Source: Solea solea (lineage: Eukaryota; Chordata; Actinopteri; Pleuronectiformes; Soleidae). Taken from it: DNA of 64,000 nucleotides. Positions 46,629 through 59,010 of this stretch are shown in pieces (the first letter of the stretch is position 1; every line of letters starts with the position of its first letter). A program made the translations under genes and the position numbers. The stretch lies in contig NC_081154.1 of the NCBI RefSeq assembly GCF_958295425.1, positions 10,347,766-10,411,765 of the forward strand, given 5' to 3'. Under the pieces are notes generated by a model. That model had not been told where the DNA came from. It saw only the letters and a list, made by a program, of their open reading frames with translations, and did not search any database.

Positions 46629-47547
46629 CTGTGTCAGGAAAAAAAAAGCCAACTGGGTGAGAGACGGGTCAGCGTGTTGAACAAAAAAAAAACCCAACAA
46701 CAGTAAAAGTAGGTGTTTTGGTAGAACATGAAAAGGAACACGCTGCAGCTTAATATAGAAACACCCACATACTACATCACTACTACTACTACTAGCTGTT
46801 TGCTGTAATTCAATGAGCTTAATGAGAGCTCTCTTGCTAAAGTTGTTTACCTCCATCAAATTCATCAGTGCTGCAGGACACAAATATCATTTCCACCTTA
46901 TATAAGAGCACATTTTGGGCAGTCAGCATCCAGAATATACAGTTGTACTGTCAAACTAAGATCCTTTCAAATCTCACAGAACACAATTAAAAAAGTAGAC
47001 TGTTCCGTCTTGGGTCATTACTTATATTTTCCCCCTTATGTCACAGTGTTAGCTTACCATCCATGCCAGGTATCTATCATCACAGAACAGAGGGTAGAAT
47101 ATTAAGATGCAGTCGATGCTCCTTCCATGTGCATTAGGGGATCTATATTGTTAATCGAATATTGATCAAAGCGATGTCGCAATCTCGACCTTCGATAAGC
47201 AAAGGCGAAATCGCCGATTTAACCACGCCCCCCAGTGTGACGTCCTGCAGGCGAGCCAGAGGTGGAAAAAAAAAAACAGTGTTGTGGTTGAAGCCATTGT
47301 AGCAAACTAATATAGTAACTATAGTAACTTTCACGGAGGAAAACCACGGTGTGTAAGCTACGTTATGTGCGTGTAGTGTAGTACAGGACATCTCCACATG
47401 CATCATAAGGACGTAGACGTAACTACGAAAACAACTGCGTTAAAAACAGACAACTCCTCTGTCCTCATTTGGAGCGACACGTACTCAAGCTAGTCCTTAG
47501 CTAGTTAGCTAAAGCGCTATTGGCTAAAGCGCCAGTTAGCGCAAACT
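46629..47547. other. Non-coding stretch, nothing recognised
   Basis: (CTA)5-like tract near 46780. Otherwise unique sequence. Confidence 0.5.
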
Positions 47548-47818
47548 ATTCTTTTTTTTTGTTACTTGCCCACCAGTGACACTTGGTCCGAGGCTTGAAA
47601 CTGCAACGCTAATTCCACCCGTAGGGGGACGGGACCTCATTCTCAGAATGTAAACAGTGTCAGCTGTCTTTGCTAACAGTGGGCATGCAACAAAGAAAAT
47701 AATGAAGATATTTCTCAACTCAGGAGAAACCGAGATTGAAAAGCACAATTTTTAAAAAAATACTACCCCTATTCTAGTCATACAAAGCTAAATGCAAATC
47801 GGTGAAGTATTCCTTTAA
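47548..47818. mobile_element. Foldback MITE, left arm shortened
   Basis: The partial left arm has GCCCACCAGTGACACTTGG. A core of about 100 bp reads as the reverse complement of the 26.3-kb core, so the element sits in the opposite orientation. A full right arm ends GAAGTATTCCTTTAA with TTAA at 47815-47818. Octamer ATGCAAAT is at 47792-47799. The outer half of the left arm is missing. Confidence 0.85.
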
Positions 47819-48165
47819 ATATGACAATAAAGCCTTAGTGACAAACAAATGATGGACACAATATCACTCACGACACCATGTAGACAATCGATTAGGGAAT
47901 TAAAAGAGATGAGTTATCTTGACATAAAAGCAATGATCGTGGACTAAACTAGACATGTCTAGAAAAAGGCAGACCCATCTGTGCTCTGTGAGGATCTTGA
48001 CACCTCTACTAAATACCCCTGCCGACACATTGCCTTGCACAGTCACCTTTTTAATGCATTTGTTTTGTCGTACCTACACTCCCACTTTGGCACCATATGC
48101 ACACTGACTCCAGCAAAAACATTGCCAGACTGAAAGGCAAAGTACATTTCCTGGTCATGTAAGAG
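47819..48165. other. Non-coding stretch, nothing recognised
   Basis: Unique sequence. Confidence 0.5.
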
Positions 48166-48387
48166 GTGGAGGGAGAGCACACGGGGCCATCTGGGACTAC
48201 AGGGGCATGGGCAGCTTGGACGGCAAGAACACCGGGACCAGAGGGAGCCGTCTATCTGCCGTTCCCCAACAAGATTGTTGACACTTCTGAACTGGACGGG
48301 ATTAAGACTGCAGAGGAGAGGTCGGCGGTGATGTTAAGGCAAGGGCATTGCAGGAAACGTATGCAATGGAGTAGGGAGAGCAATTAA
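48166..48387 (+). other. GC-rich open frame, doubtful coding
   Basis: A 73-codon frame in an island clearly richer in GC than its surroundings. Residues 7-26 or so have scattered Gly-x-x triplets (GPSGTTGAW, then TPGPEG), then AVYLPFPNKIVDTSELDG. A neighbouring frame also has Gly-rich sequence (GMGSLDGKNTG), so a frameshifted collagen-like relic is conceivable. No clear splice sites or homologue known to me. Confidence 0.15.
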
Positions 48388-48831
48388 AGATGTGTTGTAA
48401 CATTAATTCATAAGCTCTAATGGCTCATTTTATAGCACAGCGGATTTATAATCCAAAACAAAATACAAAAAAAGCAGACTTTCTGTTGAAGCTTTAGATC
48501 ATATGTGTGAAGCAGAATCTTCTCATTAATTAAAGCTATTGTTGGCAAGTCTATATATTCCACCTCCTCCCACCAGCCCTCATGTCAAAACTATGCCTCT
48601 GGAACGCTGGAAGTCATTGTCTGTAGTGGAATTGTGAATTTGGCCTTTTTCAGACACATTTATTTTCATCGCGATTTAAAGAGGATTTCAACACATGAGA
48701 TAAAAAAGTGTTTAAGAAACAAAATTACCATCATTACAAGTGTGAACAATTATTTTGTTAAACAGTCTGCAACAAACCTCAACACATCCAGCGTGGTCAT
48801 GAGGCATCCGGATTACTATATATATACAGAA
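48388..48831. other. Non-coding stretch, nothing recognised
   Basis: AT-rich unique sequence. Confidence 0.5.
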
Positions 48832-48949
48832 CTGGATTGGTGACTAGTCCAGGGTCTACTCTGCCTTTCACCCTACGCCAGCTGTGATCGGCTTCAGCGA
48901 CCCTGCCACTCTCATGTGGAGGTTAAAGCGGTAGACAATGAATGAATGA
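48832..48949 (+). mobile_element. SINE/LINE 3' tail fragment
   Basis: TGGATTGGTGACTAGTCCAG, GGGTCTACTCTGCCT, CCAGCTGTGATCGGCTTCAG and GTTAAAGCGGTAGA are the tail words of the V-SINE-type elements and their partner LINEs. It ends in AATGAATGAATG. Only the 3' end is present, as expected for 5'-truncated retroelements. Confidence 0.7.
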
Positions 48950-50678
48950 TTCATAATTAGCTTGTACAGGAGCTGTCACAGTTGTGTACCACGCACAAAA
49001 AAGCCTATACAATGTTTTTTTACACTACACCGAAAAGGCCATAATAGGAAAGGGAAAGGGGGTCTACGCACGAGAAAATGAACACATAATGAAAACGAAT
49101 ACAGCCACCTTGCATTATACATGCGTACCATTTCCAGTGTGTGTATTCCGTGTATGTGTGGACGCTTGTGAAGCATGTTTAATTAAATTTCACATGCAGT
49201 GAAGTGTCAGATTGAGAAGTGCCCTTCTTTCCTCTCGCATGCACACGGACACACACACACAACCCAGCGCACTGGTAGTGGGAAGCAGACGAGGTGTGAT
49301 TTGAGTGGGTGGGAACAGACACTCCTGATAAGTGGATGGCTTGTTTTAATTGCCAGCCTGGAGTAAAGCAGGCACGCTGTGCAGGGGGCCATCAGTAAAA
49401 AGCTTTGCATGCGAGTTCCTCTTAATGTTTCAGTGCTGAAAACCCACAGTTTGAAAGCGGCGAGTGTTTACGTTGTTGTGCAGACACCACTCATCCATGA
49501 TTGAGAGGAGACGGTGCCACTGCCCTTTTGACACCTTGGGAGGAGGGACTATACCCACAGGGATGTTCCAATAAAACCATGCCCGAGTCAATTTGAAACA
49601 CGCGGTACTCGCGCACGCTGAACCCACCCGACGCGAGTCAAAGAGTCACATGTTGGCCATGGACTGTGGAGTGTGTGACAGGCTGTGACATTGTTCTGTC
49701 ACACAATAATGCAATGGGGTTTGATGGTGGCACCCGGGTCCCGCTTCCCTTTAAAAACGGGGGGGAACACCCCATCATACTCCACTCAATATTCAAGCAT
49801 TATTTTATTTGAAAATCAGGTACTGGTATGGGTTTATTTGCATACAGACTAGTGTATCAGCAGCCCGTTTGTCGTTCCTTCCCATATTTTGCCTTCATTC
49901 CCACCCCCAACAATTGAATGTATTTCCCCAGCCATCAGTGTCACAAGAGGATTCCATTTGCTGTGTATCACACTGAACAGTGTACGTGTGCATAAGAAGT
50001 GGGGACATGAGGCTGCATGGAAATCAGTTATTAATATGTTATTATTTTGAAGTACACTGACTCCTTCTCATATCACGTTCACCCTTAAGTAATTGCCTTT
50101 GGCCGTATACGTCAGTCAGAACTGCAATTACAAATTTTGCGGGGAAGGGAGGATGCCCTGCTTCAAGAGTGATTCATTTTTTTATTTTATTTTTTATTCT
50201 AATGTTTGTAATGAAGAGTAGAAGAAAGGCTTACATACAACGAATGAATTAATATTTTTACTGGCTTTTTTTTTTTTAGCATGTAAAAAATTGTTTGGAA
50301 AAGCAAAGTCAGCGTGACTTTTGCCCCAAAGAAGCTCAGCAAAATAAACAGAACATTTAGGTGGAATATTAACCAGTGTTCAGTGAGTTATCCAGTGCTG
50401 GCAACCATTCCATCAGCAATCTGTGTCATCACATGGGCTGAACTGCTGGGAATAAAGACATCATTTGTCTGCATACAGTATATTACCTACAAAATGAATT
50501 TTTTTGAACTATACTGTAGAAGGAATAAGTGTTTTATTTTTTTTTTTCTCTGGTATAGAGCATTTTCTTTATTTAAATCCTAGCTGAAAGCATTCGGTCT
50601 CCTTGGGCAGGCAACTGCAAAACTCAGTGGGAAAATACAGCTCTAAGCTCTGCTGAGATATACATCATTTCTGTGATG
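48950..50678. other. Non-coding stretch, nothing recognised
   Basis: T-rich runs near 50180-50205 and 50268-50277. Open frames up to 89 codons are unrecognised. Confidence 0.5.
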
Positions 50679-50704
50679 GTGTGTGTGTGTGTGTGTGTGT
50701 GTGT
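50679..50704. repeat. (GT)13 microsatellite
   Basis: Perfect GT repeat; a second (GT)10 is at 50928-50947. Confidence 0.95.
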
Positions 50705-50927
50705 TGTTGCTGTGTGTGATTAAGAGAGATGCAAAGAGGTGGAGACATTGTGCTATTACGCACATGCCTACGCACACCAGGGACCCCCCCAAGGCCGCGC
50801 CATACAGGTACTGCACTGTGAGTAAATAATCCCGATCCCCTTGCGTGTGTGGTGTGAGACAGTTTGTGTTTTTGTGTATTCCTTCGTGAGTGCCTTTTGT
50901 GCTAGTGTGATGTCTCCGGAGTGAACT

Positions 50928-50947
50928 GTGTGTGTGTGTGTGTGTGT
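50928..50947. repeat. (GT)10 microsatellite
   Basis: Perfect GT repeat. Confidence 0.95.
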
Positions 50948-51400
50948 CGCGAGTGTGTGCATCTCAGCGTCTCATACATGTGTGATTGGAGGATTTGGTC
51001 TTCTCTCCATAAACAAGGCTCCCTTGGTCTGAGCAGTGCAGCCTGTTTGAGCACGCATAGGTAAGCCAGCGTATTTCGCCTGATCAACATTCAAGCTGCA
51101 CACGCACTCGCCACAGACACTCCTTTTCCTTTTCTCAGTTAAATTCAAGTTACTTCAGTCCAAATGATTATTGCATCCCAAGCCCTTTTTATTCCTTCCT
51201 CATTCTCTCCTTCTCCTTCCCCTCTTCAGTTGTTTTGTTCCGCTGGTCATCGCTCATCCTCTGCTCGCCTCTGTTCAATTCGTCACTTTAACTTGATTCT
51301 ATCGTCTTTTCAATTCAATTCTTTTCACTCTGCGCTTCTACTTCTTCTGCGGTCTCTCTCCTCCTGTTCCTCCCTTTTCTGCTCTGTTTCCATATTTCAT
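50948..51400 (+). other. Polypyrimidine-rich non-coding stretch
   Basis: From about 51180 the plus strand is strongly C/T-rich. The 130-codon frame at 51164-51556 is a Ser/Leu-rich translation of this tract. Confidence 0.6.
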
Positions 51401-51426
51401 CTCTCCTCTCCTCTCCTCTCCTCTCC
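51401..51426. repeat. (CTCTC)5 pentanucleotide repeat
   Basis: Five near-perfect CTCTC units within the polypyrimidine tract. Confidence 0.9.
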
Positions 51427-54400
51427 TTTAATGATCCGTTTCCTCATCTGCCCCAAATGCAATATTCACGAAAGGCCATTAAAAACATACACACACACGA
51501 GACACAGAAACAGAACTGGTTTAGACAAGCATGAAATAAGCTATTCTGAACAATAATCTGCAAGGAAATTAGCAGGCACAATACACACATCCGACGGCTG
51601 CCTGCTCTTTCTCCACCCTCACCTCACTCCATTCTCTTCTATACTGATTTTCTGTTTAAAGGCGTTCTGTCCGTCAGGCCCAGCACAGACAGCAGGAGCC
51701 GGGTTGTCAGTGGGAGAAGCTCCTTTGTCGACTCCCCTTAAATGAAGTGACACTTTCAACTTGGGGGCTCTGCGAGTACGAGCGGCTTAATGTCATGCTA
51801 TGTTATCGCTGTAACTCTGAAGGGCGTGCAAAGGGAGGAGAATCACACGACCGGGCATAACTGTCATTTAGTCACAAGCAGAAGACACGAGAGAGGGGTA
51901 ATTAGCGAGTAGAGGCAGTTTTCAAAGTTGGGGGAGAAACGGCAGAAAGTTTGAAGTAAAATACCAGTGGGAGGGATGGAGCGCAGAAGAGGACGAGCAC
52001 AATGCAGTGCAGTGACAAGGAGATGTATTGAGTGAAAAGAAGGTTGAGTGAGAGAGAAAAAATTAAATAGTGAAAGTTTGAAGTCAAATCCCTCCAAACT
52101 TCAGAACTTGTGAACCTTTACATTTAGAGGTTCAATTGAATGCATTTAGGGTGGAATCAAATGCATCCGAAATATCGATTGTAATTCCTTATTGTACAAC
52201 ACGGCAGGTCATGGGGTCGTCATTAAAACTGGAGAGTCGGGGGTTGTTATTATGCCATTTGTGCTACTTTTCTTTCCCTGGAAACTTTGAACGTCGGAGT
52301 GCTTGCGTTCCTTCCACAGTATGGCATCTTTTAATGATGTTTGTTTTTAATGACACTCAACAAAGAGTCGGAACGTCACTTCGGTCATTAGGAATTGTTC
52401 TCTGAACATTTCATATCAAATCCCGTAATGAACCCCCCTTTGTGCAGCAAATGGAAGCAAAAGGGACAGGGATATTGAAGGGCATCCAGCCCTTTAGTTA
52501 GCAGGTGGCTACGAGGTGAAGTGTGAGTGATGCAGAAACCTGGTATGTGGTCCCTCTTGAGAACAGCGGGGCAGACAGTCCACTCCCAGCAGCTAGTATT
52601 ATGGCAGCTCAATGTTGTTTTGGTTCCAGGAGCTGAAGTGTCATCCTACACTGGGCTAAACTTCACCGACAAAGCAGCAGCATGTGTGTGTGCGTGCGTG
52701 TTTGTTTGTGTGAGCGTTGGCTCGCCTGCGTTTCCAGCAGTTACAGCCTGCCTGGAGAAGGCCTTGAGAATGCCTTTTTTTTTCCTTTTTTTGCAAACCT
52801 GGCAACCTCACAAGGCCATCGTTAACATACGGTTGTTGCGCTAAGTGAGTTGTCTTTCATCTCATCAAATATTCACAATTACAAACATGATAAAAATGTA
52901 CCACTGGTTGGTATTCATGCTTAATTAATGGCCCACTCTCCACTGTTCGCAGCGCATTCGCTTTCTTTTAATCCGTCTCCTCTTGTACGGCATGTCACGG
53001 CCAATCTCACCGTTAAACTTATGAATAGTGAGTTATTTGAAAAATTAGACGAAAGTGTTTAGGTAGTTACAAGATCAAAAGGGACATTATGGAAAATTGG
53101 TATCAACATCTACATTTTATGAGTTGACCAACACTAGCAAATACAAGTTACATGGTTTGTGGAAAATAAGCATGAAGACGAGATGGCAAGTCTGTTGTAA
53201 GTTACTGATCATAAGCATTCCTAAGGGAAGGGATCTTTGGGTTTGTTTTGTTTCTTTTATATATGCACTGGAAGACTCGGCTTCAAATGCCAAAGTTTCA
53301 TGGCAGGAGTCGACCATGTTGGCAAAAACTTTGGATGTAAAGTTTCTTAAAGGAAAAAAAAAGAAGAAAGAGTTATCGCAGAATAACTGCAACATGACAA
53401 CAAGACGCCGTGTTTGTCAACTGGGATGAATATCCATTTCACTTATCACACAGCTGGTCGTCACTCGGTGTGAGGTCAGGGTCGGCGTTATTACATGGGC
53501 TCACACCATGTGTTGGCTTTGAATAAGCAGCCAATGTGAATGTGGCCACATTATCTGTACCTCCTGCTGGCGACTTGTTATGAGGAATTCACTGGCACAG
53601 TCTCGGGGCCCTAATCCTTTTATCACTGTTGCTTGTAATGTCATCCACACCAACAGGGTCAATCTGGCCTTTGCTGTGTGAGCTGAAGAATTGCCTCCCG
53701 TTTCTTCCGCTTTCTGCATACGTCTTAAGAGGAAACTCTTTACTCTGAAGATTCATTGCCATTAAGAAGATCTCCCGTGGCAAGATGAAAAAAAAAAATA
53801 TGGTGTGAACACAACCACTGATGTTTCTTTTTTGCTATCATTGATCATCACTTTTTTTTCTTTTTGCATCCATTTCTGTGTTTGATGACAGCCTTCGGTG
53901 CGAGTCCGAGGGACCCGGCTACATGTGCATACGCCCTTGTGTCCACGCATGCATACATGAAGGGGGGTCTCCAGGTCAGCGCAGCACTTTTATGTGTCTT
54001 GTTTCAAGAGAACAAAGTCCAGAACACGTACAATGCCTCACTGTTCCACCAATTTTTCCCCATGTGTCTCTTTGACACAGGCTTACAAAACACGGACATA
54101 TTGTGCCATGCAGGTGTTTTCAGGTCCATTATACTCGACGAATCTCTCTTTTTTATGCTGTGACAAAGTAGAAAGTAGAAAAGCTAACTAATGAGTCCAA
54201 AAAGTGGCATGCAGAGGTTTCAGATGCTTAAGTTAATTTCAAACAAGCCAATCATAAGTGCTGACTTACACTGGGTAACTCAAATGAGCCAAATACAGGC
54301 ATTACCTTTCATGTTTTATCATATCAATCATCCATCGTTTTTTTCCAGTTTCCCTGACCCCGAAGATTCTATGCAATGTCTCAATTCAGCCTCCCACGTC

Positions 54401-55110
54401 AGCGTGAAACCCTGATCATTCAGTTGGCTGCCTTCTCCACGCGAGCTACACTCTGAGTGGACCCGGAGTGAAACTTTAGACACATATTTGAGATTTATTT
54501 TTCCAGATTTCCTCTGAAAAACAAAGTGAGCGAGACACTAGCCTATTGTTTCCATGGTGAGAAGAGACTTTCCTCACCCCGAAGACATCAGAGAGGACAA
54601 GCGATCAACTGGGAAATTGCTGAAACTGTTCAGCATTATCTTTGCAACCACGATCCTACAAAGCACAGACCTGGAATCCGAGTTTGACGATCAAAAACCT
54701 GGAAGATTGCATCCGAGGACACGGCGATACGATTCATTTAGTGCCCCATAAGTGCCTCGCGGGGAACACAAGAACCTCCACATATGACTGATCACGTAAT
54801 GACAGCCACATTTTTGGGTTCGGGAGTTAACATTTCAGAGACGTGTGGTGCACTGGAATTGGCCGGGTTCTTTCGCTTTGTGACACAAGGTTCAATAAAA
54901 ATAATTATTCACGTTTATGAATCAATATTGCATCAGTCAGTGTCTCGCAGCTAATTCAATTCTCCATGTGCCCTTTCCCCCTCAGAGCGTATTTACAATG
55001 TCGCCATGATCTGGAGGCACCGAACGAAAGTAATCCGGACACACTTCATCCTCGCATGCAGATGCACAAACTATCTTTGTCTAGCTTTCCACTCGTCATA
55101 CTCTACATTA
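51427..55110. other. Non-coding stretch, long unique DNA
   Basis: Nearly 3.7 kb with only short T and A runs. GCTTAATTAATGGCCC near 52919 is a homeodomain-type core in balanced sequence. Open frames at 52527-52844, 53097-53429 and 54554-54751 have no known homologue that I recognise. No RNA gene seen. Confidence 0.45.
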
Positions 55111-55134
55111 CACACACACACACACACACACACA
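55111..55134. repeat. (CA)12 microsatellite
   Basis: Perfect CA repeat followed by GAGACA units. Confidence 0.95.
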
Positions 55135-57735
55135 GAGACAGAGACAGAGTCTTTCTGCTGAAGGCTACATTCTGTAATCAGATTTTAACATCAACAGGAT
55201 TAAACCTGAGCAGAGGTTTCTCTCGTGCAGCAATTTGGAATGAAAACTGTCTATTACACAAGAGGCACGAATATGCCAAACAGACATATAAGGTAGCCGA
55301 GGTAACATCCTCCATCATATCGAATCAAGAGCAAATGATATCAAGCAATCATAGATCAAGACAGTGCATCGTTCTCTCCTGCCTCAACAGAAGAGCAAGG
55401 GGCCCCTCCCCCCCCCCGTCTCAGCCACAATAACCATTAAGGAACATATAGAATATGTACACTATGTCTTCCCAACTCATCAGATAGGCCTTCGCGCCTG
55501 CGGGGGACAAATGTGACCATCTCTGGACATTCATTCAGGCACTGTGATGGACAGACACCCGGCAGATCAGGACGCCAGAGGGGGGAAATCAGTGGATAGA
55601 CAGAATGGAGCGACTGTGAAATGTGTTACCTTCAGGGCGAGGGGGGGTTATGAGTTAAGAGTGGAAGGGTGCCAAATCAGATACCAGCACATCAAAACTA
55701 GCCTGAGGGAGTGACACAGACATGACATTAAGTCTTTTTTTTTTTTTTTTTTTTAAACAAAAGGCACACTTTAACCGCACGCGCACCATCATTCTTGTTG
55801 TATATAATCGCGGCGGTGCAAAACTGACACGAGCAATGCGGTTTCTTTCTTCTCCGCACAGAGCGTCACCCACACGCCGAGAAAAGGCCCAGCGCATCAC
55901 ATTTCCAGCCTACTCTCGCCATCATGCTCCCGTCAGAAATCACATTACCTCTGCCACCCTCGTCCCGCAATAAGCACAACGCAGCAGCTGGATCCGCCTT
56001 GTCAAACCTCCGAGCACGCTATCGCTCCCTTCCTCGGCACTGTTTCGTGTCTGCTCAATAGAACGATGAAGAAAGCACACACGCACCCAGCTGCAGAGAG
56101 GAGACGACACCACCATCCATTCTCCTCCACCCCCCCCCCGATAAGTAAGGACGGTAACAAGCAAGCCTGAAAGAACGGCGAAGGTGAGGTAGAAACTCAG
56201 CCACAAGGGAACGAGGAGAGGGAGGGAAGGAAAGAAGGAGCGGAGGGAAAGGTATGGTATTCTATCATTAGTGAAGGGAGATGGGCCTGCGGGATGGAGG
56301 TGTCAACACTACAATTGGCAGCTTTGGCCATTCATTTAGAGTGACACTTATTAGTTGGCCCTAAGCGTATAATCGGCCTCCTACGTGGAGGAGAGGATGA
56401 GGAGTAAGGTCGGGGAAGAACGGGCTCTATGAATCACAATTATGGACACCGGGGCCTGCGAAGCTGCGAAATGATCCTTCTCAGGTGTCTCTCCCCCCCT
56501 GCTCAAAAGACAAATGAAAAAGGAGCGTATCGTTTACGCAACATATCGCACGTCAAAGCAAAACCGGACAATTTCACTGCTAATTGAGGAGCACTTGGGT
56601 TTTGAAGAGTTGCTCGGACAAAATATCATATTAAATAGAAAAGAAATAAGACCTTTGCTGTGTTAATTTCACTAATAATTCAAACATGACTTTTTTTTTC
56701 CCCCTGCTCCTCCTACACTCCCGTCTCTCTGAAGGCAGGAAGATGCAGTGACCTGTAGCTGCTCCCACCAAGTTGGCACAGTAACTCACTTTTCTATTAT
56801 TACCACTTTTAGTCTTTAATTAGGGTTAATTAGTCTGTCAGTGGGTCTGTCCGTGTCTCCTCTGTCCACGTGAGGTTACTGAGCAGCCACTGAGAAGAAT
56901 ACAGAGTAAAGGACTCGTGGTGAGGGGAAAACTATGCTATCTTTGACCCATGCGTGGTGCACGCTCAGTTGGCACGTGAGGATACACACACACACACAAA
57001 AAAAAGACCATCATTCACAAATTGCCAGAGCAGTTCTGTCAATACCACACACACCACTCCGGGGAAATACAGATGGCTTCAACGCTCAGTGCCTCTCCAG
57101 CTAATTAGGGCATCAGTGGAGTATCTGCTACCACTTTTGTAAATATCCAACGAGTACGTTTGTAAGCGTAATGGATCATTCCGCGCCGTTCTCTACAAAC
57201 ACAAAGTGAGGAGAATCACCCGGCAATAAGCTTCATTATCGAGACCTTGTTGTGGATATCACGTGTTGAAAGCTCACTTTCTTAACGTATTCTTTCAAAC
57301 GCATTTATTTTAGTACATTTTTAGTTTTTTTTTCCCCAGTCATCGTGGGAAAAAAAAGTCACTCCGGGTTATCTATCGACTAAGAACACGCTGTGCTTCA
57401 GACTAAATACACGATAAGCCGTACAATATTATGATCTTGTTGCGGTGACATACATCGGGAAGCTGCTTGAGGTGAAACGGCTCCATAACAGATGTAACAT
57501 CTTCAGTGTAAGGGTGTAAGATGACATCACCTGTACATGTAAACCATCCCACAAGAGGAAACTGTTCCGTGGTTTAGCCTAAGGAATATGAATACAAAGA
57601 AAAGCGTACGCGGGAAAACCATTTTACTCTACACAAAGTTCCCAGAATATAGCCTCCAGTCTAAAAACCCCCAGAAGATCTTCAGGCTTTTAGCATACGG
57701 TGAGAAAAAAACACACAATACACACCCCACGATTT
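55135..57735. other. Non-coding stretch, partly GC- and purine-rich
   Basis: T20 at 55735-55754, a C9 run near 56131 and a purine-rich tract at 56212-56255. 55780-56200 has more CpG than average but does not reach CpG-island density by eye. Open frames are unrecognised. Confidence 0.45.
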
Positions 57736-57752
57736 GGGGGGGGGGGTTGGGG
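57736..57752 (+). repeat. G11-TT-G4 tract
   Basis: G-rich homopolymer. Confidence 0.9.
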
Positions 57753-57789
57753 CAAAACACTCTTCTGGGAGAATCTTTAACTAGTCAAC

Positions 57790-57920
57790 TTTAATTGCGA
57801 TAAATTAATTGGGGGAAAGTTTTCGTCCACGGCAAAAGCGGTGCTATTTCATTAACAGCTTCATTAATAAACGATGACGTTTCTTGTCTTTAATTAGAAT
57901 TAGTGAAGGGGGAATTGAGT
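57790..57920. promoter_or_regulatory. Candidate cis-element: homeodomain-site cluster
   Basis: TTTAATTGCG, TAAATTAATTGG, TTCATTAACAG, TTCATTAATAAACG, CTTTAATTAGAAT and AATTAGTG lie within about 130 bp. Density of TAATT/ATTAA cores is far above the surrounding DNA. Enhancer function is inference from motif content. Confidence 0.35.
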
Positions 57921-57973
57921 GAAAGGGAGGAATAACACAGAGGCAGAGGGACAGAACAAGAGGGACATGAAAA

Positions 57974-57992
57974 GGGCACGGGGGGGGCGGGG
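57974..57992 (+). other. G-quadruplex-prone tract
   Basis: G runs of 3, 8 and 4 separated by short loops. The eight-G run can supply two of the four strands. Confidence 0.6.
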
Positions 57993-59010
57993 TTGAAGGA
58001 AATAAATTAAATAGAGGGACATGACATTAGGGGAGCAACTAAGAAAGGAAGTGAATTAATAGAAAGACTCAGAGGAGGAGCCAATCATTTCCAAACCTTA
58101 ATGCGTTGGAGTAAAAAAAACTGAAATTAAGCTTATTATTTTATACTGAGCTTCAACTGATTGAACCGTAACAAAGTCGAGGGACGCGTGGTGTTCGCTT
58201 TCGTCTACGATGTTAACACACTACACCAAACGTGTTCGTATAAATGGCCTTTTGACATGTATAAATTACATCAGGCATCTTTAATGATTTTTCAATGACA
58301 AATAAGCCAATAGGAAAAACCCTATAGAGGCCCCATTAATCTGAACTGGCGTACTGTTACACTGCGATGTTTCCTGAAGGTTTCAGGCTGTTTCCGGGTG
58401 GTTACACAGTTACTAACCTGGAAAGAGTTGGAAAGAGAAGATGGGAAGCAGACATGACATGAAATGGACAAATAAGGAACAAATCCCAGATTATATGCCA
58501 TGCCTTTGCTTCTCTTTTTTTTCCTGTATTCAGGTGTAGGAAGGGAAAGGAAAGGATCTTTATTGTCTTCATACAACCAAAAGGTGCACAAACGACACGA
58601 CGACAACGAGACACTAAAACAGACGCTGACGTGACGGTGAAAGGTTTTTATGTTGCCGGTGTAATGACAACATCATCATCACCAGACCTTTTCTCTGTCT
58701 GCGTTTGCAGGGAACCACGCGTTCCAGTGTGAGAAAACAGGCGAGATACCCAAGCTCAAAAATAGACGCGCATCTCACACGTGCGGTGTGAACGTTCACA
58801 TAGTATTTGTTCGCGCACGCGCGCCCCCGGGGTGAACCAGGCATAAGAGTTGTGAGGTGTGGTGGAAGTGTGGTCGACAGCCTTCGGGGAAACTTGAACA
58901 GGTACCCTTGACGCCGACACACCAAACAATAAAGTCACATCTTATTGTGCAATCGAGGGTTCACATAATATTATCCGATATGAATCCTTTACTTGATTGA
59001 TTTTTAAAAT
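57993..59010. other. Non-coding stretch with palindromes
   Basis: TGTGAACGTTCACA (58787-58800) is a perfect 14-bp palindrome, and CGCGCACGCGCGC (58812-58824) is Z-DNA-prone. CTTTATTGTC near 58558 resembles the start of the repeat nested at 63384. Open frames are unrecognised. Confidence 0.5.

Noticed and set aside
23562..53575. Further CTCF-like words near 27894 and 53562
   Set aside because: They miss two or more core positions and are too weak to call as separate sites.
54554..54751. 65-codon frame with charged, exon-like composition
   Set aside because: No homologue recognised, weak start context and no splice sites of quality nearby.
55780..56200. CpG-rich segment as a promoter or CpG island
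   Set aside because: CpG is modestly raised but scattered, with no transcript or initiator evidence.
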